Positions 21,354 through 30,866 of a stretch of 64,000 nt of DNA are shown here, in pieces. This DNA is from JAEUMD01 sp036768475. Lineage in GTDB: Bacteria; Pseudomonadota; Alphaproteobacteria; Rhizobiales; Hyphomicrobiaceae. Made by a program: the position numbers and the translations under genes. Below the pieces are notes generated by a model. It did not search any database, was not told where the DNA came from, and saw nothing but the letters and a program-made list of their open reading frames with translations. The stretch lies in the NCBI GenBank assembly GCA_036768475.1, contig DAIPMW010000001.1, positions 124,001 through 188,000 of the forward strand, read 5' to 3'. How positions within the stretch are numbered: position 1 is the first letter of the stretch; every line of letters begins with the position of its first letter.

Positions 21354-22307
21354 TCAGCCACCGGTCTCCTCACCCGCGCGCCGCTCCTTGGTGCCTAGCG
21401 CATCGGCAAGCCGCATGGCCGCTGATCCCGGCTTCAAAGGTTTCTGCTGGCTGGGATCGGGTGTCCATGCTGTCACCGTCAGGATCTCGAACGTCGCCAT
21501 CACGCGCCCGTCGGCACGCGCATGCCGCTGCTCATAGATCTGCGCGGCCCGGGCCAGTACGTCGCGTCGCGTCAGCGAGCGCCGTCGCGCATTGAGCGCG
21601 TTGCTGGCACCCATTGCCTTGATGTCTTTCATCAGCGCCAGCGGCGATGGATACGCCACCTGCACGACGTCACTATCGACGACCGGTAGTGCGAAACCAG
21701 CGCGCTGCAACAGACCGCCCAGATCCCGAAGGTCGATCGCGGGGGCAACGCGCGGAGAGGCGCCACCGGTGATCTCAGCTTCTGCGGCGAGCCACGCCGC
21801 ACCGAGCTCGCCAAGCGTACTGCCGCCCAAGAGCGAGGCGAGAAACAGTCCGTCAGGCTTCAGCGCCCGGCGGATCTGTACGAGTGTTCCAGGCAGATCG
21901 TTGACATGTTGCAGCGACAGCCCCGAGACGATGAGGTCGAGCGTCGCATCGCCAAAGGGAAGCAATTCCTCGTCCGCCAGGACTTTGGGCCCGTCGCACG
22001 CTTCCAGCAGTTCGGCCACGGCCTCCACATCGAACATGAGCCCGACGCTACTGATTTGCCGCAGCCGCCGGCTCAGGACGCCGTGGTGCGCACCGATGTT
22101 GGCAGCCAGGGGAAACGTTCGTTTGATGATGTCCAGTCGGTCCGCCAGATCCTCCGCGACGCGATCGAGGAGGAAGTCGTGCTCACCAGCCTCATCCGCC
22201 ACCCGACGGCGCCGCACGTTGAGAAGCGCCCGGTCAAACGGCGCAGACAGCGCACCCCCCGCAGTGCCCGCGCGATCGTAATTGCCCTGCTTGCTCTTTT
22301 CGTTCAT
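21354..22307 (-). CDS. SAM-dependent methyltransferase (BioC / NDUFAF5-like)
   Basis: A class I methyltransferase of 317 residues from the ATG at 22307; an earlier in-frame start at 22331 adds eight residues. The SAM-binding fold is visible from about FPLAANIGAHHGVLSRRL, with DLIVSGLSLQHVNDLPGTLVQIRRALKPDG marking the core. The N-terminal FDRALLNVRRRR segment is shared with the mitochondrial complex I assembly factor NDUFAF5, an arginine hydroxylase, whose alphaproteobacterial homologues lie beside comF as here. A role in biotin synthesis (BioC) is less likely because the local biotin operon uses bioZ. It is divergent from comF by 68 bp. Confidence 0.8.
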   Translation of the reverse strand: MNEKSKQGNYDRAGTAGGALSAPFDRALLNVRRRRVADEAGEHDFLLDRVAEDLADRLDIIKRTFPLAANIGAHHGVLSRRLRQISSVGLMFDVEAVAELLEACDGPKVLADEELLPFGDATLDLIVSGLSLQHVNDLPGTLVQIRRALKPDGLFLASLLGGSTLGELGAAWLAAEAEITGGASPRVAPAIDLRDLGGLLQRAGFALPVVDSDVVQVAYPSPLALMKDIKAMGASNALNARRRSLTRRDVLARAAQIYEQRHARADGRVMATFEILTVTAWTPDPSQQKPLKPGSAAMRLADALGTKERRAGEETGG

Positions 22308-22375
22308 TGAGCAGATCTTTGCTGCCACCATTCTTCACAGCCAACGTATCGAATTCGGCAAGGGCACCGGCATCG

Positions 22376-23209
22376 ATGGCGCAAATCCCATCCACCGCTC
22401 CGCTTGAGCCGGCAGCGACCGAGACATTCGCGGCTCCCCCGCCCCAGCATCAGCGCTTGCGGACACTGGCAGCACGAAGCCTTGCGCGCCTGATTGATAT
22501 CGTCACCCCGCCCGTTTGTCTCAAGTGTCATGAGCCCTTGTCGACGCAGGATACCCTGTGCCCAGCCTGCTGGAGTACGATTGATTTCATTCGGTCGCCG
22601 CTCTGCGATCGTCTCGGCATCCCGCTCCCCTACGATTCGGGTGCCGGCACACTGTCGGCCCAGGCCGTTGCCGCACCTCCCATATATGGGCGCGCGAGGG
22701 CCGTCGCACGCTACGACGGCGTGATGCGCCAGTTGATCCATGATCTCAAGTTTCACGACCGCCACGACGCGCGCAAGCTGTTCGGGCGCTGGATGGTGCA
22801 GGCCGGCGCGAGCCTTATCACCGATGCTGACGTCATCATCCCGGTGCCGCTGCACCGCTGGAAGCTGCTCAAGCGCCGCTTCAACCAATCCGCGCTTCTG
22901 GCCGCCGAAGTGTCCCGACTGGCGGGCAAGCCCAACGCGCCACTGGCGCTGGTTCGCACGCGAAAAACCCTGCCTCAGCTCGGTCTCACCGCCATCCAGC
23001 GCCAGCAGAATGTGCAAGGCGCGTTTACCGTACCGCCGCGCCGGCGACGCGATGTCGAAGGCCGACGTGTGCTGCTGGTCGACGACGTGATTACGACGGG
23101 CGCAACGATCTCCGCCGCCACCCGTGTCCTTCTCTCCGCTGGCGCCACCGGTGTCGATGTCCTGGCGCTCGCCCTCGTCACGGACACGGCGGCCACCCTC
23201 GAGGCCTGA
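22376..23209 (+). CDS. comF: ComF family phosphoribosyltransferase-like protein
   Basis: A 277-residue ComF-family protein from the ATG at 22376. An N-terminal zinc-finger-like segment (CLKCHEPL ... LCPACW) is followed by a phosphoribosyltransferase-fold domain with the PRPP-binding loop VLLVDDVITTGATISAA. In competent bacteria ComF helps DNA uptake; in most Alphaproteobacteria its role is unclear. The intermediate block HDLKFHDRHDARKLFGRWM and the basic KRRFNQSALLA motif are family hallmarks. It precedes grxC, a nitrilase gene and a DUF1178 gene, a conserved Rhizobiales set. Confidence 0.88.
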   Translation: MAQIPSTAPLEPAATETFAAPPPQHQRLRTLAARSLARLIDIVTPPVCLKCHEPLSTQDTLCPACWSTIDFIRSPLCDRLGIPLPYDSGAGTLSAQAVAAPPIYGRARAVARYDGVMRQLIHDLKFHDRHDARKLFGRWMVQAGASLITDADVIIPVPLHRWKLLKRRFNQSALLAAEVSRLAGKPNAPLALVRTRKTLPQLGLTAIQRQQNVQGAFTVPPRRRRDVEGRRVLLVDDVITTGATISAATRVLLSAGATGVDVLALALVTDTAATLEA

Positions 23210-23382
23210 TCCACACCGCGCTGCAAGCGTCGCTGCCCCCTGGGGGCCTGCTTCGGCCCCGCTGCCGGCCCATACGTGCGGCAATATCGTGCGTCGTCGT
23301 GTTCCGGGATTGCTTTGCGAAGGCGGCGTAAATCACTATCTTCGAATATGACCGTTGGTAGCAGGAGGGCGCGCGCGACACC

Positions 23383-23640
23383 ATGACGAAGGTAACGATC
23401 TACACCACGATGGTCTGCCCGTACTGCCACATGGCCAAGGAACTACTGAAAAAGAAGGGCGTCACCTATGACGAGATCGACGTGAACGCCAGGCCGGGCT
23501 TGCGCGCCGAGATGTGCGAGAAGGCCGGCGGCCGCAACACGGTGCCGCAGATCTGGATCGGCAGCCGCCACGTCGGCGGCTGTGACGACCTTTACGCGCT
23601 GGATCGAACCGGTAAGCTCGATCCGCTATTGGCGACATGA
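23383..23640 (+). CDS. grxC: glutaredoxin 3
   Basis: A small thiol-disulfide oxidoreductase (85 residues) that reduces disulfides and glutathione mixed disulfides in the cytoplasm. The active site CPYC is at residues 12-15. The TVPQIWIG cis-Pro loop and the GGCDDLYALDRTGKLD glutathione-binding block are intact. It is read in the same direction as comF and the downstream amidase. A dispersed repeat (23654-23754) lies just after its stop codon. Confidence 0.96.
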   Translation: MTKVTIYTTMVCPYCHMAKELLKKKGVTYDEIDVNARPGLRAEMCEKAGGRNTVPQIWIGSRHVGGCDDLYALDRTGKLDPLLAT

Positions 23641-23653
23641 TCGGTTGATTCGC

Positions 23654-23754
23654 CTAGAGCATGTTGAGCTGAAGTGTGCAGCGGTTCAGCTCAACATGCT
23701 CGAAACAAGGTTCTGGATCGCGTTCAAGTTTCCGTCAGACTAAACGCGATCTAG
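23654..23754. repeat. dispersed two-hairpin repeat, copy a
   Basis: About 101 bp running from CTAGAGCATGTTGAGCTGAA to GCGATCTAG. The first hairpin is a perfect 17-bp stem (GAGCATGTTGAGCTGAA pairing with TTCAGCTCAACATGCTC). The second, around TCGCGTTCAAGTTT, is imperfect. It lies between grxC and the amidase gene. The same family occurs at 38313, 40429, 46386, 49669 (truncated) and about 54994 (decayed). Confidence 0.9.
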
Positions 23755-23787
23755 GCAGCGAAGACAACGGGAAGAGAGACGAGGCCG

Positions 23788-24663
23788 ATGACGACCACTT
23801 CGGGAAACGCGACCTTCCGCGCCGGTCTGGTGCAGATGTGCGCGACGCGCGACCCCGACCGGAACGTGGCCGATGCCACCGCCCTGATCCGCGAGGCGGT
23901 CTCGGCTGGTGCTCAGTATGTCCAGACGCCCGAAGTCACGACGCTTATGGAGTTGGACCGCAATCGGCTTTTCAGCCTCACAGAGTCCGAGGACGGCAAT
24001 CCGGCGCTGATCCATTTCCGCCGCCTCGCCAGGGAGCTTGGAATCTGGCTGCACATCGGCTCCATGGCGGTGAAGGTCTCGGCTGACAAACTCGCCAATC
24101 GCACCTATGTGATTGCCCCAGATGGCGAGATCGCCGCGCGCTACGACAAGATCCATATGTTCGACGTCGATCTGCCGGACGGCGAGAGCTACAAGGAAAG
24201 CAGGAACTACGAGCCTGGCACGTCGGCAGTGGTAGCGGACCTGCCGTGGGGCCGAATGGGTCTGACGATCTGCTACGATCTGCGTTTCCCCTATTTGCAT
24301 CGCGCGCTGGCCAAGGCCGGCGCCCACTTCATCGCTGGTCCGGCTGCATTCACGAAGACGACAGGGGAGGCGCACTGGCACGCGCTGCTTCGCGCCCGCG
24401 CCATCGAGACCCAATGTTTCGTTCTCGCCGCCGCGCAGACCGGAATGCACGAGATCGGTCGTGCCACCTATGGACACTCGATCATTTTCGGGCCCTGGGG
24501 GGAGATCATCGCCGAAGCTGGAACCGAGCCATGCGTCGTTGTCGCTGACATCGATCCGGCCATCGTAGCCGACGTCCGTAGCCGTGTGCCGTCTTTGACG
24601 CATGATCGGGGCTTCACCGTCATCGAGGCCGCTACAGATGCCGGACGAGGTGTCTTGGCATGA
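23788..24663 (+). CDS. nitrilase-superfamily carbon-nitrogen hydrolase (Nit-type amidase)
   Basis: A cytoplasmic amidase of 291 residues. By family and context it is probably a deaminated-glutathione amidase or omega-amidase (Nit1/Nit2 type) that repairs side products of transamination. The catalytic triad is visible: Glu49 (TPEVTTLM), Lys121 (YDKIHMFDVDLP) and Cys162 (TICYDLRFP). The stop overlaps the DUF1178 start as ATGA, so the two are translationally coupled. grxC upstream fits a link to glutathione, although repeat copy a separates them. Confidence 0.88.
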   Translation: MTTTSGNATFRAGLVQMCATRDPDRNVADATALIREAVSAGAQYVQTPEVTTLMELDRNRLFSLTESEDGNPALIHFRRLARELGIWLHIGSMAVKVSADKLANRTYVIAPDGEIAARYDKIHMFDVDLPDGESYKESRNYEPGTSAVVADLPWGRMGLTICYDLRFPYLHRALAKAGAHFIAGPAAFTKTTGEAHWHALLRARAIETQCFVLAAAQTGMHEIGRATYGHSIIFGPWGEIIAEAGTEPCVVVADIDPAIVADVRSRVPSLTHDRGFTVIEAATDAGRGVLA

Positions 24664-25133
24664 TCAGATATCGCCTCAGATGCGGCAACGGTCACGAGTT
24701 CGAGGCTTGGTTTGCCTCGTCGACAGCCTATGAAACACAGGAAGCCGAGGGACACCTCGCGTGCCCCAATTGCGCACGCACCGATATCGAGCGCGCCATC
24801 ATGGCGCCGCAGATCGCCACGGCTCGCAAGGACTCAGCCACTCCGGCCATTGCCAATGAAAATGCACCCGCCAAAACCGCGTTGCATGCGGGCGGCGCAG
24901 ATGCCCAGCGCTTCCAAGTCTTGATGCGCGAAATGCGCACGCTGCGCGACAAGATCCTTGAGAAGTCGGAGTATGTTGGTCCGCGCTTCGCCGAGGAAGC
25001 GCGTCGCATCCACCACGAGGAAACGCCGGACCGCGCTATTCACGGCGAAGCGACCCCAGAGGAGATCCACGAGCTGTCGGACGAAGGCATCGACGTCATG
25101 CCGGTTCCGCGCCTACCCGATGATTTCAACTAG
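24660..25133 (+). CDS. DUF1178 family protein
   Basis: A 157-residue protein of unknown function in the DUF1178 family. The N-terminus is a zinc-ribbon-like module with MIRYRLRCGNGHEFEAWFAS and, about 35 residues later, CPNCARTDIERAIMAP. The C-terminal half is charged and helical and contains EEARRIHHEE and GEATPEEIHEL. Its ATG overlaps the amidase stop by four bases (ATGA), so coupled translation is likely. Confidence 0.85.
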   Translation: MIRYRLRCGNGHEFEAWFASSTAYETQEAEGHLACPNCARTDIERAIMAPQIATARKDSATPAIANENAPAKTALHAGGADAQRFQVLMREMRTLRDKILEKSEYVGPRFAEEARRIHHEETPDRAIHGEATPEEIHELSDEGIDVMPVPRLPDDFN

Positions 25134-25515
25134 ATCGCGTTGCCGATAGGTAAGGTTCTCGCACCCTGGTCACTGCCAGGGGCCACTCGGTAGCATGAAT
25201 TGTGGGGCGCCATGCCCTCACCCTCGGCGCCCCACCTCCGGTCGCTCCACCGAAGCTCTGCATTCACGACGTTCTGAACGCCTACACGACCACGCAGGAA
25301 AGAATGGACCGATGAAACAGGCGACGCCTGGCCCCAGCTTTTCTTCAAGCCCGCCGTCTTCATTGCTGTGATACTCGCAATCGGCAACTGGTGTTTCAAT
25401 CATTAACGGCATTTCACGTTACGCATTCCGCCAAGTCTGCGGATGAAATTGTCGCTCATTTAAGATCGAATAAATCGAAAACCTCACGGGCTCTGGTGAA
25501 ACTTTCTAAACGACG
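25134..25515. other. intergenic region between DUF1178 and FAH-family genes
   Basis: About 380 bp between convergent genes. A strong hairpin lies at 25202-25235. An open stretch near 25300-25390 would encode a hydrophobic C-terminus, AVFIAVILAIGNWCFNH, but has no usable start codon in frame. It may be a relic or coincidence. Confidence 0.5.
25202..25235. terminator. strong GC-rich hairpin, possible terminator of the comF-DUF1178 transcript
   Basis: A perfect 10-bp stem, GTGGGGCGCC (25202-25211) pairing with GGCGCCCCAC (25226-25235), with a 14-base loop. It lies 69 bp after the DUF1178 stop codon. No T-tract follows on either strand, so termination would be Rho-dependent or the hairpin may protect the 3' end. 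Confidence 0.4.
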
Positions 25516-26199
25516 TCATGTCACGCGTACGTCGAGGCCGGACAGACCCGACACACGACAGTGCAGCACATCACCGATGGAGACCCGGCCAACCCCCGAC
25601 GGCGTGCCTGTGAGAATGACATCGCCCGCACGCAACGTGAAGAAACGCGACAGGATCGATATCTGTTCGGAAACCGACCATATCATGTGCGATAAGTCCC
25701 CCGTTTGCTTCCTCACCCCGTTTTGATCCAGCGAGATCTCACCACGGCAGAGATGCCCGACGTCGCCAATGCGATGCACAGGCCCGCAGGGTGCGGAATC
25801 CTCAAACGCCTTCCCCACTTCCCACGGACGCCCGAGCTTCTTTGCAGCGCCCTGCAGGTCGCGGCGCGTCATATCGAGAGCAACAGCATATCCAAACACG
25901 TGCCCCAGTGCGTCATCGGTTGCGATGTCTTTTCCGCCCGTTTCAAGGCACACCGCCATTTCGACTTCGAATTGCACGTCATCCGAATGGGATGGATAGG
26001 GGAACAAACCATCCACTCGAAGATTGTCGGCATTTTTCTGAAAGAAGAACGGCGGCTCTCGGTCCGGGTCGTGCCCCATCTCGCGCGCATGCTCAGCGTA
26101 GTTGCGCCCGATGCAGTAGACACGATGCACCGGAAAGAAAATTTTGCTGCCCGCGATTGGCAATTTGGGAACTGCGGGAGGTGGGAAGGCATAGGTCAT
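25516..26199 (-). CDS. fumarylacetoacetate hydrolase family protein
   Basis: A 227-residue protein of the FAH superfamily, whose members cleave C-C bonds in diketoacids or decarboxylate oxaloacetate with Mg2+. The motifs fit the short fumarylpyruvate hydrolase/YcgM type: VYCIGRNYAEHAREMGHD, FFFQKNADNL, DVQFEVEMAVCLETGGKD (metal-binding Glu), DMTRRDLQ and GDVILTGTPSGVG. The ATG at 26199 has AAGGA nine bases upstream, so this start is better than the in-frame codon at 26304. It stands alone between a convergent DUF1178 gene and a divergent phosphatase gene. The exact substrate cannot be told. Confidence 0.88.
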   Translation of the reverse strand: MTYAFPPPAVPKLPIAGSKIFFPVHRVYCIGRNYAEHAREMGHDPDREPPFFFQKNADNLRVDGLFPYPSHSDDVQFEVEMAVCLETGGKDIATDDALGHVFGYAVALDMTRRDLQGAAKKLGRPWEVGKAFEDSAPCGPVHRIGDVGHLCRGEISLDQNGVRKQTGDLSHMIWSVSEQISILSRFFTLRAGDVILTGTPSGVGRVSIGDVLHCRVSGLSGLDVRVT

Positions 26200-26480
26200 C
26201 GGATGGAATCCTTGGCAGGCCGGCGTGGTCTGGGGCCATAGGCAGCCGTTCATCTGAACGCCAACCCCGGGATCGTCAAGCGCAACCTCGTAACCTTGAG
26301 CCAAAACAAATGACTAGGTTGTCGGACGACGGTCATCGACACAGGTAATATATAGCTGCAGATCCGCTGGCGAGGGCACCGTGATAGCGGAAAGCGATGG
26401 TCTCATACCGATCCACGTCGCGGAGATCCGCCAAATACGCTTGGTGCCGCCCATCTCGAACCGGTCTGGAGGCCGAGAAC

Positions 26481-28454
26481 ATGCAGCAGCCCTCAAAGCC
26501 CGCCTCTGTCATAGCCGAGGAGGCCGAGGACGTCGGCACCAATCCAAGCGCCAACGACACGATGGGCGACATCATTTTGAAAAGGCTGTCGCGCCGCGAG
26601 ATGATGTCGGGCATGCTGGCCGTTTCCGCGATAACTCTTGCTGCCTCACCCGACACAGCGACGGCCGTCACAGGTCAGGCAGACCAGAACGCGACACCGA
26701 GTTTCAACTTCGCCGAGCTCGCCGCCGGTTGTGACGCGGATCATCACGTCGCCGAAGGGTATGACGCCAATGTGCTCATCAGTTGGGGCGACGCTGTTCT
26801 GCCGGATGCGCCACCCTTCGATCCGGCCAGCGCCACGCCGCAGTCCCAGTCCCGCCAGTTCGGCTACAACAATGATTTCCTGGGTTTCATCCCGCTTGAC
26901 GGGCGCGCTGACCACGGCCTCCTGGTGGTCAACCACGAGTACACAAACGCAGAATTGATGTTCCCTGGCCTGCCCGCGAATGCAGGAAAACAGACGACTT
27001 GGGACCGGATCACGCGCAACCAGGTCGATACCGAAATGATGGCTCACGGCGGATCGATCATCGAAATCCGCCGACAGAACGGACAGTGGAGCGTTGTCCC
27101 CGATTCGAAATACGCCCGCCGCATTACCGCCGAAACGGACATGCGCGTCTCCGGTCCCGCCGCCGGTCACGACAAGATGAAAACATCCGTGGATCCGACC
27201 GGCACGCGCGTCAAGGGCATGCTCAACAATTGCGCCGGTGCCATGACGCCCTGGGGCACGTGGCTCACATGTGAGGAGAATTTCAACGGCTATTTCTGGG
27301 GCAAAGGACGGATCAACCAGGTCGCCACCCCGGCCTCCTTGGCACGTTACGGCATCCCCGCAGAATTCTACAACTGGGCCAGGTTCCACGATCGTTTCGA
27401 CATCATCAAGGAGCCCAACGAGCCAAACCGCTTCGGCTGGGTCGTCGAGATCGATCCGCTCGATCCCACATCAACGCCCGTCAAGCGCACGGCGCTTGGC
27501 CGCTTCAAGCACGAAGGCGCCGGTAACATTGTCAATCGCGACGGTCGCTTCGTCGTTTATCAGGGCGACGACGAGCGCTTCGACTACGTCTATCGGTTCG
27601 TCTCCAGGCGCGCGGTCGACCAGGCAAGCCGCGAAGCCAATCGCGACATTCTCGATGACGGCACACTCTACGTGGCCCGCTTCGACGCCGACGGCACTGG
27701 CGTCTGGCTGCCGCTTGTTCACGGTCAGGGCCCGCTGGGAGCAGATAGCGGATTTGCCGACCAGGGAGACGTCGTAATCCATGCCCGTGTCGCTGCCGAT
27801 CTGCTCGGCGCCACCAAGATGGACCGCCCCGAGGATATCGAAGCCAACCCACGCACCGGCAAGGTCTATGTCATGTTGACCAACAACTCCAAGCGCACGG
27901 CGGAAGGTACCGATCCCGCAAATCCGCGTGCCGAAAACCGCTTCGGCCACATCATCGAGATCACGCCCGATGGCGGCGACCATGCGGCTCCCGCCTTCCA
28001 TTGGGACATACTCGTACGCTGCGGCGATCCCTCGATCGCCTCAGTCGGAGCGACTTTCAACCCCCTCACGAGCAAGGATGGCTGGTTTGGAATGCCGGAC
28101 AACTGCGCGATTGATTCGTTGGGCCGCCTGTGGATCGCCACCGACGGCAACGCGCCAGCCACAACCGGGCGTGCCGACGGGGTCTGGGCGATGGAAACCA
28201 GGGGGGCGGTCCGCGGCACGTCCAAGCTCTTTTATCGGGTGCCGGTCGGCGCAGAGTTGTGCGGCCCGGCGTTCACCCCTGACCTGGAGACGCTTTTCGT
28301 CGCCGTTCAACACCCGGGTCAGGGTGACAAAAACATGCCTTCGACCTTCGAGAACCCGACGACCCATTGGCCTGCCGCAGCCGACACCAGCGCGCCACCG
28401 CGGCCGTCCGTCGTTGCCATCACCAGAAAGGGCGGCGGAAAAATCGCCGTCTGA
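26481..28454 (+). CDS. PhoX-family secreted phosphatase (DUF839), Tat signal
   Basis: A 657-residue protein of the PhoX/DUF839 family. PhoX enzymes are calcium- and iron-dependent alkaline phosphatases exported folded by Tat; many DUF839 members are uncharacterised. The N-terminus carries LKRLSRREMMSGMLAVSAITLAAS, a twin-arginine signal some 40 residues in. Family blocks include LLVVNHEYTN, GGSIIEIRR, NCAGAMTPWGTWLTCEENFNGYF and PEDIEANPRTGKVYVMLTNNS. The ATG at 26481 has GGAGG eight bases upstream. Phosphate-starvation control is plausible, but no clear Pho box was identified. Confidence 0.85.
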   Translation: MQQPSKPASVIAEEAEDVGTNPSANDTMGDIILKRLSRREMMSGMLAVSAITLAASPDTATAVTGQADQNATPSFNFAELAAGCDADHHVAEGYDANVLISWGDAVLPDAPPFDPASATPQSQSRQFGYNNDFLGFIPLDGRADHGLLVVNHEYTNAELMFPGLPANAGKQTTWDRITRNQVDTEMMAHGGSIIEIRRQNGQWSVVPDSKYARRITAETDMRVSGPAAGHDKMKTSVDPTGTRVKGMLNNCAGAMTPWGTWLTCEENFNGYFWGKGRINQVATPASLARYGIPAEFYNWARFHDRFDIIKEPNEPNRFGWVVEIDPLDPTSTPVKRTALGRFKHEGAGNIVNRDGRFVVYQGDDERFDYVYRFVSRRAVDQASREANRDILDDGTLYVARFDADGTGVWLPLVHGQGPLGADSGFADQGDVVIHARVAADLLGATKMDRPEDIEANPRTGKVYVMLTNNSKRTAEGTDPANPRAENRFGHIIEITPDGGDHAAPAFHWDILVRCGDPSIASVGATFNPLTSKDGWFGMPDNCAIDSLGRLWIATDGNAPATTGRADGVWAMETRGAVRGTSKLFYRVPVGAELCGPAFTPDLETLFVAVQHPGQGDKNMPSTFENPTTHWPAAADTSAPPRPSVVAITRKGGGKIAV

Positions 28455-28628
28455 CGGTCCCTCGAGGGACGCACCTATCTTCCTTTCGGGAGCGCCAAAC
28501 CTGCGTCCCATCACCACTCCTGGTTATTCCGGGAGGGGCCGAAACCCTGCACGCGAACACCTTTCGACCAAAACCGCCTTGCCCCGCGCGGCCTACCGGT
28601 GCAAACAACGCCCTGACAACTCCACGCC

Positions 28629-28653
28629 CTCCGCATGTGCGGGATGTGCGGAG
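28629..28653. promoter_or_regulatory. short inverted repeat upstream of bioB
   Basis: CTCCGCA (28629-28635) and TGCGGAG (28647-28653) are separated by 11 bases and end 31 bp before the bioB ATG. It could be an operator or a leader hairpin. No BioR-type TTATnnATAA site was seen in this leader. Confidence 0.3.
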
Positions 28654-28684
28654 TACCGTTTCGCGGAACAACGGACCAGGATTC

Positions 28685-29749
28685 ATGCTGACCAGAACGC
28701 CCGCCTCCCGGGAACGCGACGATGCAACCCCCCGTCATGACTGGACGCGGGCCGGGGCAGCGCAACTCTACGGCCTGCCGTTCAACGACCTCCTGTTCCG
28801 CGCCGCCACCGTACACCGTACCCATTTCGACCCCAATCGTGTCCAGAGAAGTCAGCTTCTCTCGATCAAGACCGGCGGTTGCGCCGAGGATTGCGGGTAC
28901 TGCAGCCAATCGGCACACCATGCCTCCGGCCTCAAGGCTTCAAAGCTGATGGAGGTTCGCAGCGTCATCGAGGCAGCCCGGAAAGCCAAAGCCGGCGGTG
29001 CCACCCGCTACTGCATGGGTGCCGCTTGGCGCGAACCCAAGCAACGCGACATGGACGCGGTCGTCGCTATGGTCGAAGGCGTCAAAGCCCTGGGCATGGA
29101 AACCTGCATGACCCTTGGCATGCTCACTGACACCGACATCGCCCGCCTGAAGACTGCCGGCCTCGACTATTACAACCACAACATTGACACCTCCGAGCGC
29201 TACTACTCGGAAATCATTACGACGCGCACCTTCGCCGATCGTCTCGATACGCTGGCCCGCGTGCGCGAAGCAGGCATGAAGGTCTGCTCCGGCGGCATCA
29301 TCGGCATGGGCGAGACCGAAACCGACCGCGTCGACATGCTGGTCACGCTTGCCAACCTCGAAGAGCATCCCGAGAGCGTGCCGATCAACATGCTCATCGA
29401 AATTCCCGGCACGCCGCTCGCGGGAACCGCACGCATCGATCCGATCGACTTCGTACGTACCATCGCGCTCGCTCGCATCATGATGCCGCGATCCTTCGTT
29501 CGGTTATCGGCCGGCCGCACCGAAATGACAGACGAGTTGCAGGCGCTCTGCTTCTTTGCCGGTGCCAATTCGATCTTCGTTGGAGAAACCCTGCTCACCA
29601 CCGATAACCCCGGCGAGGACAAAGACGCCGATCTCTTCCGCCGCCTGGGACTGGACGGCCTCGATATCGAAGCGAGCGACGGCGCGAACGCCGCTGACGG
29701 CGCATCCGCCGACGGACCCGGATGCCATGGGCATGCACGAAGCGCATAA
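28685..29749 (+). CDS. bioB: biotin synthase
   Basis: A radical-SAM enzyme that inserts sulfur into dethiobiotin, using a 4Fe-4S cluster and a sacrificial 2Fe-2S cluster. The 354-residue protein starts at the ATG at 28685. Cys66, Cys70 and Cys73 (CAEDCGYC) bind the radical-SAM cluster. YYNHNIDTSERYY, GGIIGMGET and LLTTDNPGEDKD are typical. It is the first gene of bioBFDAZ. Its end overlaps the bioF start by 23 bp. The C-terminal 25 residues are low-complexity Asp/Ala/Gly and lie partly in the overlap. Confidence 0.97.
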   Translation: MLTRTPASRERDDATPRHDWTRAGAAQLYGLPFNDLLFRAATVHRTHFDPNRVQRSQLLSIKTGGCAEDCGYCSQSAHHASGLKASKLMEVRSVIEAARKAKAGGATRYCMGAAWREPKQRDMDAVVAMVEGVKALGMETCMTLGMLTDTDIARLKTAGLDYYNHNIDTSERYYSEIITTRTFADRLDTLARVREAGMKVCSGGIIGMGETETDRVDMLVTLANLEEHPESVPINMLIEIPGTPLAGTARIDPIDFVRTIALARIMMPRSFVRLSAGRTEMTDELQALCFFAGANSIFVGETLLTTDNPGEDKDADLFRRLGLDGLDIEASDGANAADGASADGPGCHGHARSA

Positions 29750-30866
29750 GCGATCACTCGAAGCGCTCGCGCGCCGCCGCCGCCTGCGCGCGCTTCAGCC
29801 TCGCTGCGGGCTGGACTTCGCCTCGAACGACTATCTTGGCCTCGGCGCATCCGATCTGTTGCGAACCGCGGCGCGGGAAGCTCTTGATCGCGGCGTACCC
29901 ATAGGTGCTGGTGCATCGCGCCTCCTGCGCGGCAATCACCCCGAGCATGAAGCATTGGAAGCCGAGGCCGCTGCGTTTTTCGGCGCGCAATCCGCTCTCT
30001 TCTTTGGCGGCGGATTCCAGGCCAATTCCGCCCTGTTCGCCACGGTTCCTCAACGCGGCGATGTCATCGTCCACGATGAGTTGATCCACGCCAGCGCACA
30101 CGACGGCATGGCGATTTCGCGAGCCGACAGCCTGCCCTTCGCACACAACGACCCCGACGCCGCAAGCGACGCAATCGCCGGCTGGCGTCGTGCCGGCGGC
30201 AAGGGACGCATCTGGATCGCGGTCGAAAGCCTCTACTCCATGGATGGCGACACCGCCCCACTTGAAGCGCTCGCCCGCATCGCGAACCGCAACGACGCCA
30301 TGCTCGTCATCGACGAAGCCCACGCAACCGGCATCTACGGACCCAATGGGCGCGGCCTCGGCACGACGCTCGAAGGCGGAGAAAATGTGGTCGCGCTTCA
30401 CACATGCGGCAAGGCACTCGGCGCATCGGGCGCGCTCCTGACGTTGCCCACGGTGCTACGTGACTACATGGTCAACCGCGCGCGAGCGTTCATCTACGCC
30501 ACCGCTCCCTCGCCGCTGAATGCCGCCATCGCCCGCGCCGCGCTTAAGCTGGTGCATAACGAGCCGGAGCGCCGCCAGCGGCTTGCCAAGCTCGTAGCTC
30601 ATGCGGGCGCGCTTCTGCGCGAGCGCTGCTCCATCACACCGACAGGAACGCAGATACAGCCCCTGATCGTCCACCGCGATGAAAGAGCGCTTCGCATAGC
30701 CAATGCGCTTCAGGACGCTGGCTTTGATGTCCGCGCCATTCGCCCGCCCACCGTACCTGAAGGCACCGCCCGCCTGCGCCTGTCTCTTACACTTAATGTC
30801 ACGGCCGATGACGTGTCGCGACTGATCGGCTGCCTCGCTCCACTGCTCGCGGAGACGCAGGCATGA
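29727..30866 (+). CDS. bioF: 8-amino-7-oxononanoate synthase
   Basis: A PLP enzyme that condenses pimeloyl-ACP (or -CoA) with alanine to give KAPA. It has 379 residues from the ATG at 29727 (a second ATG is at 29733). Visible features are LDFASNDYLGLG, the GAGASRLLRGNHPEHEALE block, VIDEAHATGIYGPNGRG and the PLP lysine in HTCGKALGASG. It begins inside the 3' end of bioB and ends with an ATGA overlap into bioD. Confidence 0.96.
   Translation: MGMHEAHKRSLEALARRRRLRALQPRCGLDFASNDYLGLGASDLLRTAAREALDRGVPIGAGASRLLRGNHPEHEALEAEAAAFFGAQSALFFGGGFQANSALFATVPQRGDVIVHDELIHASAHDGMAISRADSLPFAHNDPDAASDAIAGWRRAGGKGRIWIAVESLYSMDGDTAPLEALARIANRNDAMLVIDEAHATGIYGPNGRGLGTTLEGGENVVALHTCGKALGASGALLTLPTVLRDYMVNRARAFIYATAPSPLNAAIARAALKLVHNEPERRQRLAKLVAHAGALLRERCSITPTGTQIQPLIVHRDERALRIANALQDAGFDVRAIRPPTVPEGTARLRLSLTLNVTADDVSRLIGCLAPLLAETQA

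Noticed and set aside
23654..23754. Repeats considered as CRISPR units or insertion sequence ends
   Set aside because: Copies are kilobases apart, have no spacers, encode no transposase and show no obvious flanking target duplications.
25300..25405. Hydrophobic C-terminal-like reading ending AIGNWCFNH
   Set aside because: No in-frame start codon after the preceding stop; possibly a relic, but not supportable as a gene.
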